The notes under the pieces: model-generated
What the model was told of the DNA's origin: nothing
What the model saw: only the letters and a program-made list of their open reading frames with translations
Databases searched by the model: none
From: Streptomyces kronopolitis
GTDB taxonomy: Bacteria > Actinomycetota > Actinomycetes > Streptomycetales > Streptomycetaceae
DNA: 64,000 bases
Assembly: GCF_014646275.1 (NCBI RefSeq)
Contig: NZ_BMND01000003.1
Location: 1 to 64,000, forward strand
Direction of reading: 5' to 3'
Program-made: the position numbers and the translations under genes
Part shown: in pieces, positions 42,074-49,821 of the stretch
Layout of the letters: the number at the start of each line of letters is the position of its first letter
Position numbering within the stretch: the stretch's first letter is position 1

Positions 42074-43069
42074 TCAGGGCTTCTGCGAGACGTAGTAGCG
42101 CCGCGCGCCCTCGTGCAGCTCCAGCGGATCGGTGAAGACCGCCGTCCGCAGGTCCACCTTCTGCGCGGCGTGCACCTGCCGGCCGATCCAGTCCCGGCTG
42201 TCGATGACGGTACGGGTGAACCCCTCGGTCAGTGCGGCGTCCTCGCGGTCCGTGGTCACCAGCAGGTTCGCCACCGCGATCGTCTTCACCGCCGCCCCGT
42301 CCTGGGCCTTCGGATAGGCATCGGAGGGCATCACGGCCGCACGGTAGTAGCGGGTCCGTTCGCCCTGGCGGTGCAGCGCCTGGCTCAGATCGCCGAGCTG
42401 GACCAGCCGCACCGGGAAGCGCTGCACCAGATGCTGCACGGCGGTCGTCGGCAGCCCGCCGGACCAGAAGAAGGCGTCCAGCTCGCCCTTCTCCAGCAGC
42501 TCGGGCATCCGGTCGATGCCGACCCGGACCGGCACGATGTCCCGGTCGAAGTCCAGCCCCGCCGCCTCCAGCAGCCGCCGGGTGATCAACTGCACGCCGG
42601 AGCTGTCGGTGCCGACCCCCACCCGCAGCCGCCGCAGGTCCTTCGTCGAGCGCACCGGCGACTTCTTCGGCACCACCAGCTGCATGTAGTCGTCGTAGAG
42701 CCGGGCGCAGGCCCGCAGCCGGTCCGCGCCCGGCTCCCCCTCGGCCCGGTACGCGGCGACCGCGTCGGCCGTCGCGATGGTGAAACCTGCCCGCCCGGCG
42801 ACCAGCTGCCGCAGATTGTCGATCGAGCCCTCGCTGCGGACCAGCCGCAGATCCACGTCCGGCAGGTCGTGCGCCAGATCCTGCTTCAGCAGCTCGCCGT
42901 AGCGCGCGTACACCCCGGTCGGCACGCCCGTCGCCAGCGTCACCCGCCCACCGGGGGAGGGGGCGCCGCCCATCGGCAGCAGCCACCACAGCAGCAGCCC
43001 GAGGGCGACCAGTGCCGCGAGCGCCGCCCGGCGGGACCGGCGGCCGATGCGGGGGAGTGCGGTGACCAT
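42074..43069 (-). CDS. TAXI-family extracytoplasmic solute receptor
   Basis: A 331-residue protein with an N-terminal membrane anchor (~15-35, AALAALVALGLLLWWLLP) and a two-domain periplasmic-binding fold. TAXI signatures are TLATGVPTGVYARYGELLKQ and RVGVGTDSSGVQLI. Such receptors normally serve TRAP transporters and some bind glutamate. No TRAP permease gene lies in this window. Being four genes from gluRK, it could be a ligand-binding partner of a sensor; this is inference. No clear ribosome site before the ATG; a longer frame upstream is not supported. Confidence 0.8.
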   Translation of the reverse strand: MVTALPRIGRRSRRAALAALVALGLLLWWLLPMGGAPSPGGRVTLATGVPTGVYARYGELLKQDLAHDLPDVDLRLVRSEGSIDNLRQLVAGRAGFTIATADAVAAYRAEGEPGADRLRACARLYDDYMQLVVPKKSPVRSTKDLRRLRVGVGTDSSGVQLITRRLLEAAGLDFDRDIVPVRVGIDRMPELLEKGELDAFFWSGGLPTTAVQHLVQRFPVRLVQLGDLSQALHRQGERTRYYRAAVMPSDAYPKAQDGAAVKTIAVANLLVTTDREDAALTEGFTRTVIDSRDWIGRQVHAAQKVDLRTAVFTDPLELHEGARRYYVSQKP

Positions 43070-43291
43070 GGGCGGGATCCTGCCAGCACTCGGCCCGGAA
43101 GGGGAGGGGTGGGGGAACTCCCCACTTGCAGATGTCCCCGTGCGTAGCAGGATCGGCTGTAGAGCTGCGGGGTGGACGGCAGCTCCGCTCCCGTCGCACC
43201 GTTCCGCGGTTCGCTCGCTCCACGCAGCGGGGATCCGGCACGTCCCCACCGCGCGCCCCGCGCGGCGCGCAGTCCATGACCTCCCCCCACC

Positions 43292-43903
43292 ATGAGCGCA
43301 CCGGCGCCGGTGTCCGACACCGCGGCCCCTTGGCGCGCCGGTGCGGGAAGCGACACCCTCATGAAACCGCTCACCGAGCTGCGGCCGGACATCCGGGCCC
43401 GGCCCGACCTCCACCGCCCACCCCCGCTCGGCGCCGACCTCGGCCTGCTCGCCCTCCGTCTCACGGTCGGACTGATCATGGCCGGCCACGGCGCCCAGAA
43501 GCTCTTCGGCCTCTTCGGCGGCAACGGGATCTCCGGCACCGGCAAGGCCTTCGCGGCACTCGGCTTCCACCCCGGCGACTTCTACGCCGGCCTCGCCGGT
43601 GTCTCGGAGTTCGCCGGAGGCCTCGGCTTCGCGCTCGGGCTGCTCACGCCGCTGGCGGCCGCCGCCCTCATCGGGGTCATGATCAACGCCATGGTCATCG
43701 GCGCCCCCCAGGGGCTCTGGGCGATCAGCGGCGGCATCGAGTACCCGATCACCATCGCCGTGGTCGCGCTGGCCGTCGCGGCGACCGGACCCGGGCGCTT
43801 CGCGCTCGACCGCCCCTTCCGCTGGCGGGGCGGCGGACTGCGCAGCGCGGCCTTCGCGCTGGGCGCCGGCGGCATCGGCGCCGCCATCGTGCTGGCCCTG
43901 TGA
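43292..43903 (+). CDS. DoxX family membrane protein
   Basis: A 203-residue protein with about four helices. The DoxX pattern begins LGLLALRLTVGLIMAGHG and continues AQKLFGLFGGNGISGTGKAF. Family members take part in redox or thiol stress in mycobacteria, but this one is of unknown function. The ATG at 43292 lacks a ribosome site; an in-frame ATG at 43361 (MKPLTEL) is a fair alternative that removes a disordered start. Confidence 0.8.
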   Translation: MSAPAPVSDTAAPWRAGAGSDTLMKPLTELRPDIRARPDLHRPPPLGADLGLLALRLTVGLIMAGHGAQKLFGLFGGNGISGTGKAFAALGFHPGDFYAGLAGVSEFAGGLGFALGLLTPLAAAALIGVMINAMVIGAPQGLWAISGGIEYPITIAVVALAVAATGPGRFALDRPFRWRGGGLRSAAFALGAGGIGAAIVLAL

Positions 43904-44010
43904 GGCGCCCACGGCCCCGACCGGCGGCCGCCCGCCGCCACGGGGCGCCGTTGCGTGCGCCCGGCCCTCCGGCGTCCGGAGCAAGGCCGGGCACCGCCTA
44001 CCCTTGAGGC

Positions 44011-45531
44011 ATGACCAGCAGCGACCGGAGCCAGGCAGTGGGCGTCAACAAGAGCTACGAGATCCGCACCTACGGATGCCAGATGAACGTCCACGACTCC
44101 GAGCGGCTGTCCGGCCTGCTGGAGGAGGCCGGTTACGTGCCCGCCGCCAAGGACGGCGAGGGCGCCGACGTCGTGGTCTTCAACACCTGCGCGGTGCGCG
44201 AGAACGCCGACAACCGGCTCTACGGCAACCTCGGCCAGCTCGCCCCGAAGAAGGCCGCCCGCCCCGGGATGCAGATCGCCGTCGGCGGCTGCCTCGCGCA
44301 GAAGGACCGGGACACCATCGTCAAGAAGGCCCCCTGGGTCGACGTGGTCTTCGGCACGCACAACATCGGCAAGCTGCCCGTCCTGCTGGAGCGCGCCCGC
44401 GTCCAGGAGGAGGCGCAGGTCGAGATCGCCGAGTCGCTGGAGGCGTTCCCCTCGACGCTGCCCACCCGGCGCGAGAGCGCGTACGCGGCCTGGGTCTCCA
44501 TCTCCGTGGGCTGCAACAACACCTGTACGTTCTGCATCGTGCCCGCGCTGCGCGGCAAGGAGAAGGACCGCAGGACCGGCGACATCCTCGCCGAGATCGA
44601 GGCGCTGGTCGCCGAGGGCGTCAGTGAGGTCACCCTGCTCGGCCAGAACGTCAACGCCTACGGTTCCGACATCGGCGACCGCGAGGCCTTCAGCAAGCTG
44701 CTGCGTGCCTGCGGCACGATCGAGGGCCTGGAGCGGGTCCGCTTCACCTCCCCGCACCCCCGCGACTTCACCGACGACGTCATCGCCGCCATGGCCGAGA
44801 CCCCGAACGTCATGCCGCAGCTCCACATGCCGCTGCAGTCCGGCTCCGACCGCGTCCTGAAGGCGATGCGCCGCTCGTACCGCCAGGAGCGCTTCCTCGG
44901 CATCATCGAGAAGGTGCGCGCCGCGATGCCGGACGCCGCGATCTCCACCGACATCATCGTCGGCTTCCCGGGCGAGACCGAGGAGGACTTCGCGCAGACC
45001 CTGCACACGGTCCGCGAGTCCCGCTTCGCCCAGGCCTTCACCTTCCAGTACTCCAAGCGCCCCGGCACCCCCGCGGCCGACATGGAGGGCCAGATCCCCA
45101 AGGCCGTCGTCCAGGAGCGCTACGAGCGGCTGGTCGCCCTCCAGGAGGAGATCTCCTGGGCCGAGAACAAGAAGCAGGTCGGCCGGGTGCTGGAGGTGCT
45201 GGTCGCCGAGGGCGAGGGCCGCAAGGACGACGCCACCCGGCGGCTGTCCGGCCGCGCCCCCGACAACCGCCTGGTGCACTTCACCCGTCCCCAGGAGCCG
45301 GTCCGGCCCGGCGACATGGTGACGGTCGAGGTCACCTACGCCGCCCCGCACCACCTCCTGGCGGAGGGCGAGGCCCGGGCGGTGCGCCGCACCCGCGCCG
45401 GTGACGCCTGGGAGAAGCGCAACGCCGCCCCGGCGGAGAAGCCCCAGGGCGTGCTGCTGGGCCTGCCCACCATCGGCGCCCCGGCACCGGCACCGGCCCC
45501 GGCGCCCACCGCCGGCTGCGGCTGCGACTGA
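44011..45531 (+). CDS. miaB: tRNA-2-methylthio-N6-dimethylallyladenosine synthase MiaB
   Basis: A 506-residue radical SAM enzyme that methylthiolates isopentenyl-A37 of tRNAs, downstream of MiaA. The MTTase domain starts [20 protein letters not shown], with further Cys in [11 protein letters not shown] and VGGCLAQKD. The radical SAM site is C-NNT-C-TF-C (Cys168, Cys172, Cys175). A TRAM domain ends it, followed by a Pro/Ala tail finishing GCGCD. TACCCT lies 6 bases before the ATG with no ribosome site, suggesting a leaderless mRNA. miaA is three genes on. Confidence 0.94.
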   Translation: MTSSDRSQAVGVNKSYEIRTYGCQMNVHDSERLSGLLEEAGYVPAAKDGEGADVVVFNTCAVRENADNRLYGNLGQLAPKKAARPGMQIAVGGCLAQKDRDTIVKKAPWVDVVFGTHNIGKLPVLLERARVQEEAQVEIAESLEAFPSTLPTRRESAYAAWVSISVGCNNTCTFCIVPALRGKEKDRRTGDILAEIEALVAEGVSEVTLLGQNVNAYGSDIGDREAFSKLLRACGTIEGLERVRFTSPHPRDFTDDVIAAMAETPNVMPQLHMPLQSGSDRVLKAMRRSYRQERFLGIIEKVRAAMPDAAISTDIIVGFPGETEEDFAQTLHTVRESRFAQAFTFQYSKRPGTPAADMEGQIPKAVVQERYERLVALQEEISWAENKKQVGRVLEVLVAEGEGRKDDATRRLSGRAPDNRLVHFTRPQEPVRPGDMVTVEVTYAAPHHLLAEGEARAVRRTRAGDAWEKRNAAPAEKPQGVLLGLPTIGAPAPAPAPAPTAGCGCD

Positions 45532-45553
45532 CCCGGAGCCGGCCACCGCGCAC

Positions 45554-45600
45554 AACGCCCCCGGGCGGGGCACCGGAAACGGTGCCGCACCGGGGGCGTT
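45554..45600 (+). terminator. Nested hairpin after miaB
   Basis: An outer 11-bp stem (45554-45564 with 45590-45600) encloses a 7-bp GGCACCG-GAAA-CGGTGCC stem. The 3' arm overlaps the -10 box of the next gene (TACGCT, 45600-45605). Confidence 0.75.
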
Positions 45601-45611
45601 ACGCTGCGTAC

Positions 45612-46322
45612 ATGCTCGTAGCCGCCGCCTTCTGCCCCTGTCCGCCGCTGCTCGTCCCGGAGGTGGCCGCCGGCGCCGCGGGTGAACTGGACGCGCTGCG
45701 CGCCGCCTGCGTGGACGCGGTCGGTGTGCTCGCCGCGGCCCGCCCCGACCGGCTGGTCGTCCTGGGCCCCGCCGACGAGGCCGGGCAGGGCCACCACCCC
45801 GAGGGCGCCCTCGGCTCGTTCCGCGGCTTCGGGGCGGACGTCGAGGTGTCCCTGGGCGCCGCCGAGAGCGTGCCGGGACGGGGGCTGCCGCCGTCGCTGT
45901 CCGTCGGCGCCTGGCTGCTGTCCCGTACGGACTGGGCGGACGCCCCGGTGGAGGCACGGGGAGTGGACCGGTCGACGCCGCCCGAGCGGTGTGCACAGGC
46001 GGGCCGGGAGATCGCGGCCGCCGCGCCCCGGGTGGCGCTGCTGGTCATGGGTGACGGCAGCGCCTGCCGGACGGTGAAGGCGCCCGGCTACTTCGACGAG
46101 CGGGCCGAGGGCTTCGACGCGGGGGCGGCCGCCGCCCTGGGCACCGCCGATCTCGCCGCGCTGGCCGCCCTCGGCGAGGAGCCGGCCGCCGGCCTCCAGG
46201 CGTCCGGACGGGCCGTCTGGCAGCTCGCGGTGGGCGCGGCCGAGGGCGCGGACCTGCGCGGCCGCCTGCTGCGCGAGGAAGCCCCGTACGGCGTGGGCTA
46301 CTTCGTGGCGACCTGGTCGTAG
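45612..46322 (+). CDS. LigB-superfamily (class III extradiol dioxygenase-like) protein
   Basis: A 236-residue protein with the LigB-like fold. Its start AAFCPCPPLLVPEVA aligns with the SPHPP-type metal-binding turn, but the His position is Cys. Other parts are ARPDRLVVLGPADEAG and VALLVMGDGSACR. With the metal ligand changed, a true ring-cleaving reaction is doubtful. Homologues sit between miaB and miaA in other Streptomyces. TACGCT lies 6 bases before the ATG, a leaderless layout. Confidence 0.75.
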   Translation: MLVAAAFCPCPPLLVPEVAAGAAGELDALRAACVDAVGVLAAARPDRLVVLGPADEAGQGHHPEGALGSFRGFGADVEVSLGAAESVPGRGLPPSLSVGAWLLSRTDWADAPVEARGVDRSTPPERCAQAGREIAAAAPRVALLVMGDGSACRTVKAPGYFDERAEGFDAGAAAALGTADLAALAALGEEPAAGLQASGRAVWQLAVGAAEGADLRGRLLREEAPYGVGYFVATWS

Positions 46323-46344
46323 CGCGGCACCCGGGACCCGGGAG

Positions 46345-46394
46345 ACACGGCGACGGCCGCGGGGCGCTCTCGCCGCGCGGCCGTCGTGCCGTGT
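46345..46394. terminator. Bidirectional terminator between convergent genes
   Basis: A long inverted repeat, 17 bp with a 2-base bulge (46345-46361 with 46376-46394), lies between the LigB-like gene and the convergent AEK-repeat gene. Confidence 0.75.
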
Positions 46395-46428
46395 CCGCGG
46401 ATCCGGCAGGGTCCGCGCGAGCCCGGTC

Positions 46429-46899
46429 TCAGTGCCGGGCGCTCTCGCCGGACTCGCTGTCCGCCGCGGCCTGGGCCGACTGCTGCCGGGGAATGCCGGC
46501 GGTCTCGGCTGCCTTCTCAGCCTTCTCAGCCTTCTCAGCCTTCTCAGCCTTCTCCGCGTTCTCCTCGCGCGGCTCCTCGGCGGCCGCCGGCTCCTTTGCC
46601 GGGTCCCCGGCCGCCTCCGGAGCCGGAACCGCCTCGTCCGCCGGGGCCGCGGCCTCGGCTGCCGGCCCGTCCTCGTCCCCGGCCCGCGCGGCGTCACCGG
46701 GCTTCGTCGCGTCCCCGGCCCGCGCGGCCTCCCCGGGCTGCACAGGCTCCGCGGCCTCCGCGGCGTCCCGGGTCTCCTCGGGGTCCGCCGCGGCGGCCTG
46801 CGCCGCCGGCTCCGGTGCCCCGGCCGGCACGGACGTGGCGGCACTCTCCTCCGTCAACGCTGCGGACTTACGGCGGCGAAACCGCGAAAACACGCCCAT
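46429..46899 (-). CDS. Small Ala/Glu/Lys-rich repeat protein
   Basis: Not a recognised enzyme family. The 156-residue product starts MGVFSRFRRRKSAAL, with a basic tip that could bind membrane or nucleic acid. A long Ala/Pro/Glu-rich, probably disordered stretch follows, and then tandem EKA repeats (AEKAEKAEKAEKAE) near residue 120. The ATG at 46899 has GGAG 6 bases upstream, so the start is well supported. It is divergent from miaA. The repeat number can change by slippage in the 9-base DNA units. Confidence 0.7.
   Translation of the reverse strand: MGVFSRFRRRKSAALTEESAATSVPAGAPEPAAQAAAADPEETRDAAEAAEPVQPGEAARAGDATKPGDAARAGDEDGPAAEAAAPADEAVPAPEAAGDPAKEPAAAEEPREENAEKAEKAEKAEKAEKAAETAGIPRQQSAQAAADSESGESARH
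46511..46555. repeat. 9-bp tandem repeat, five copies
   Basis: GCCTTCTCA is repeated at 46511, 46520, 46529, 46538 and 46547 (last with one change). It encodes the EKA repeats of the minus-strand gene and keeps the frame when copy number changes. Confidence 0.9.
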
Positions 46900-47076
46900 A
46901 ACTGCTCCTACGCTCTTCATGTGGCGAGGCCCCGTCCGCCCGGGGCGGACCGTTGCGCCGCCCGCGGGCGCCGGTGCGCACCGGCGCCCGGGACCTCGCA
47001 ACAGGCAACGAACCCGTTGGTTGCCCGTCACGTCGCTCGTTCGAGAGGGGGGCCTGATGTTTGCGAGACTGACGGG

Positions 47077-48015
47077 GTGAACACCGCCGTCCCCGCTCCG
47101 CGGGTCATCGCCGTCGTCGGCCCCACCGCGGCCGGAAAGTCCGATCTGGGCGTCGCGCTCGCCCACCATCTGGGCGGCGAGGTCATCAACGCCGACTCCA
47201 TGCAGCTCTACCGCGGCATGGACATCGGCACCGCCAAGCTCACCCCCGAGGAGCGCCAGGGCGTCCCGCACCGCCTCCTGGACATCTGGGACGTGACCCG
47301 CGCCGCCAGCGTCGCCGAGTACCAGCGGCTGGCCCGCGCCGAGATCGACCGGCTGCTCGCCGAGGGCCGCACCCCGGTCCTGGTCGGCGGCTCCGGCCTG
47401 TACGTACGCGGCGCCATCGACGCCCTGGAGTTCCCCGGCACCGACCCGGAGGTGCGCGCCCGCCTGGAGGCCGAACTGGCCGCCCACGGCAGCGGCCCCC
47501 TGCACGCCCGGCTGGCCGCCGCCGACCCCGAGGCGGGCCGCGCGATCCTGGCGAGCAACGGCCGCCGCATCGTGCGCGCCCTGGAGGTCATCGAGATCAC
47601 CGGCCGCCCGTTCACCGCCAACCTCCCCGGCCACGAGGCCTTCTACGACACCCTCCAGATCGGCGTCGACGTCGAGCGCCCCGAACTCGACGAGCGGATC
47701 GCGCTCCGGGTCGACCGCATGTGGGAGGCCGGCCTGGTCGACGAGGTGCGCCGGCTGGCGGACGAGGGGCTGCGCGAGGGGCGCACGGCGTCCCGGGCAC
47801 TGGGCTACCAACAGGTGCTCGCCCAGCTCGCGGGGGAGTGCACCGAGCAGGAGGCGCGCGACGAGACCGTGCGCGCCACCAAACGCTTCGCGCGACGCCA
47901 GGACTCGTGGTTCCGCCGGGACCCGCGGGTCCACTGGCTCAGCGGTGCCGCCGACCGCCGTGCGGAACTTCCCGAGCAGGCCGTGGCGTTGCTCGAACGA
48001 CCGGTCACAGCCTGA
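47077..48015 (+). CDS. miaA: tRNA dimethylallyltransferase MiaA
   Basis: A 312-residue enzyme that attaches a dimethylallyl group to A37 of tRNAs reading UNN codons. The P-loop is GPTAAGKSDLG and the substrate segment is INADSMQLYRGMDIGTAK. It continues with LVGGSGLYVRGAIDAL and a Zn-free C-terminal helical domain ending RQDSWFRRDPRV. GTG 47077 has GAGACT 6 bases upstream and no ribosome site. It supplies the substrate of MiaB. Confidence 0.94.
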   Translation: MNTAVPAPRVIAVVGPTAAGKSDLGVALAHHLGGEVINADSMQLYRGMDIGTAKLTPEERQGVPHRLLDIWDVTRAASVAEYQRLARAEIDRLLAEGRTPVLVGGSGLYVRGAIDALEFPGTDPEVRARLEAELAAHGSGPLHARLAAADPEAGRAILASNGRRIVRALEVIEITGRPFTANLPGHEAFYDTLQIGVDVERPELDERIALRVDRMWEAGLVDEVRRLADEGLREGRTASRALGYQQVLAQLAGECTEQEARDETVRATKRFARRQDSWFRRDPRVHWLSGAADRRAELPEQAVALLERPVTA

Positions 48016-48123
48016 TCACGTCATGGCATCGGGACGCTCCGGCCGTCATCCGGGCCCCTGAGGGCGTGTCATCATCGACCTTCGATCGAGGCGTGCAGTC
48101 GGCAGTGGGGAGGGCGCGTGGCA

Positions 48124-48651
48124 ATGGAGGCCGGCCCTCGCAACAGAGCGCAGCAACCGGACAACGGTGCGGAACCGGCGCCGCTGACCGACGACGGTCC
48201 CGACGCCCGTGACGACCTGACCGGTCCCGCCGGCGACCCGCTCGCCGACCCCGTGGCGCTCGACGACCCCGAGGACTTCGGCCCCGGGGGCACGCGGCCC
48301 GGCGAGGGCGGCGAGTCCTTCCGGGAGCTGCGTCCGCCGAGCCGGCTGCGGCTGTGGCAGCTGGCACCGATCGTGGCCCTCGCCGCCCTCGGCTCGCTGA
48401 TGTTCGCCTTCCCCCTCGCCTTCGAGTTCGGCGGCGACGGCGGCGCGGTGATCGCGATGCTCGGCCTGCTGCTGTGCTGCTGCGCCGCCGGCTGGGGCAT
48501 GATGGCCGCCCGCCGCGTCGGCTACACCTGGCCCGGCCTCCCGGCGCCCGGCTCCGGCCGCCGTGCCGCCTGGCGCGTGGTGCTGGTCTACGCCCTCGTG
48601 GTGGCCGTCCCGGCGGCGCTGGCGATCTGGCGCGTGGCGCGGCTGCGCTGA
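48124..48651 (+). CDS. Hypothetical membrane protein
   Basis: No family recognised. The 175-residue product has an acidic, disordered N-terminus (~65 residues). Three hydrophobic segments follow: ~80-98 (LAPIVALAALGSLMFAF), ~108-128 with a LLLCCCAAG triplet Cys, and ~148-168. GGAGG lies 10 bases before ATG 48124; GTG 48118 is also possible with closer spacing. It sits between miaA and dapF on the same strand. Confidence 0.7.
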   Translation: MEAGPRNRAQQPDNGAEPAPLTDDGPDARDDLTGPAGDPLADPVALDDPEDFGPGGTRPGEGGESFRELRPPSRLRLWQLAPIVALAALGSLMFAFPLAFEFGGDGGAVIAMLGLLLCCCAAGWGMMAARRVGYTWPGLPAPGSGRRAAWRVVLVYALVVAVPAALAIWRVARLR

Positions 48652-48728
48652 GCCGGCGCCCCTGCCGGTGCACGCCGCCGCGTCGCCCCCCCGCAACCCC
48701 TGCACCGCCGTTCCGCCGGCCCTCCCCG

Positions 48729-48734
48729 TACGAT
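48729..48734 (+). promoter_or_regulatory. -10 element of dapF (leaderless type)
   Basis: TACGAT lies 6 bases before GTG 48741 and no ribosome site is present. Confidence 0.5.
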
Positions 48735-48740
48735 GCGAGG

Positions 48741-49616
48741 GTGACCAGTACGCAGCGCCTGGCTTTCCTCAAGGGCCACGGCACCGAGAACGACTTCGTG
48801 ATCCTCCCCGACCCGGAGGGTCTGCTCGACCTGCCCGCGGCCGCCGTCGCCAGGATCTGCGACCGGCGGGCCGGCATCGGCGGCGACGGCGTGCTGCGCG
48901 TCGTCCGTTCCGCCGCGCACCCCGAGGCGCGTGACCAGGCCGCCGAGGCCGAATGGTTCATGGACTACCGCAACGGCGACGGCTCGATCGCCGAGATGTG
49001 CGGCAACGGCGTCCGCGTCTTCGCGCGCTATCTGCTGCACGCCGGCCTGGTCGAGGCCGGCGACCTCGCCATCGCCACCCGCGCCGGCGTCCGCCGCGTC
49101 CACCTCGCCAAGAGCGGCGAGGTCACGGTCTCCATGGGCCGCGCCGGGCTCCCGGAGGAGGGCGTCACCGTCACGCTCGGCGGCCGCAGCTGGCCGGCCC
49201 GCAACGTGAACATGGGCAACCCGCACGCCGTCGCCTTCGTCGAGGACCTGGCCCACGCCGGCGACCTGCGGGACGTACCGCCGTTCAGCCCAGCGGCGGT
49301 TTATCCCGAGGGCGTGAACATCGAGTTCGTCGCCGACCGCGGCCCGCGCCATGTCGCGATGCGGGTGCACGAGCGCGGCTCGGGCGAGACCCGCTCCTGC
49401 GGCACCGGCGCCTGCGCGGTCGCCGTCGCGGCCGCCCGCAGGGACGGCCTGGACCCGGCCCGCACCGGATCCCCCGTCACGTACACCGTCGACGTGCTCG
49501 GCGGCAGCCTCACGATCACCGAGCTGCCCGACGGCACGGTGGAGATGACCGGACCCGCCGAGATCGTCGCCGAGGGCACCTTCGACCCCGCCTGGCTCTC
49601 CGCCGCGCTCGCCTGA
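48741..49616 (+). CDS. dapF: Diaminopimelate epimerase
   Basis: A 291-residue enzyme that converts LL- to meso-diaminopimelate for lysine and peptidoglycan. The two catalytic Cys are in MCGNGVRVFARYL (Cys87) and SCGTGACAVAVAAA (Cys220). The start KGHGTENDFVILPD is the family pattern. Streptomyces walls use LL-DAP, so this enzyme mainly feeds lysine synthesis. TACGAT before the GTG predicts a leaderless mRNA. Confidence 0.94.
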   Translation: MTSTQRLAFLKGHGTENDFVILPDPEGLLDLPAAAVARICDRRAGIGGDGVLRVVRSAAHPEARDQAAEAEWFMDYRNGDGSIAEMCGNGVRVFARYLLHAGLVEAGDLAIATRAGVRRVHLAKSGEVTVSMGRAGLPEEGVTVTLGGRSWPARNVNMGNPHAVAFVEDLAHAGDLRDVPPFSPAAVYPEGVNIEFVADRGPRHVAMRVHERGSGETRSCGTGACAVAVAAARRDGLDPARTGSPVTYTVDVLGGSLTITELPDGTVEMTGPAEIVAEGTFDPAWLSAALA

Positions 49617-49821
49617 CGCACCCCGCGGCGCCCCGGGCCCCTGTCCTCCACCGCCCTCTGCCAGGGGGTGGTTCCGGCCATTACTTTCGCTCGAACGGGT
49701 GATCCGAATCACTCTGAGCAAGAGGCGGACAGCGCTGCGTGATGGGCTCGATAGCATCAAGCACCGGCCCGGACGTCGGAACGACGCACCCCACCGCCGG
49801 TCGACGCTGCCGGAGGTGCCC

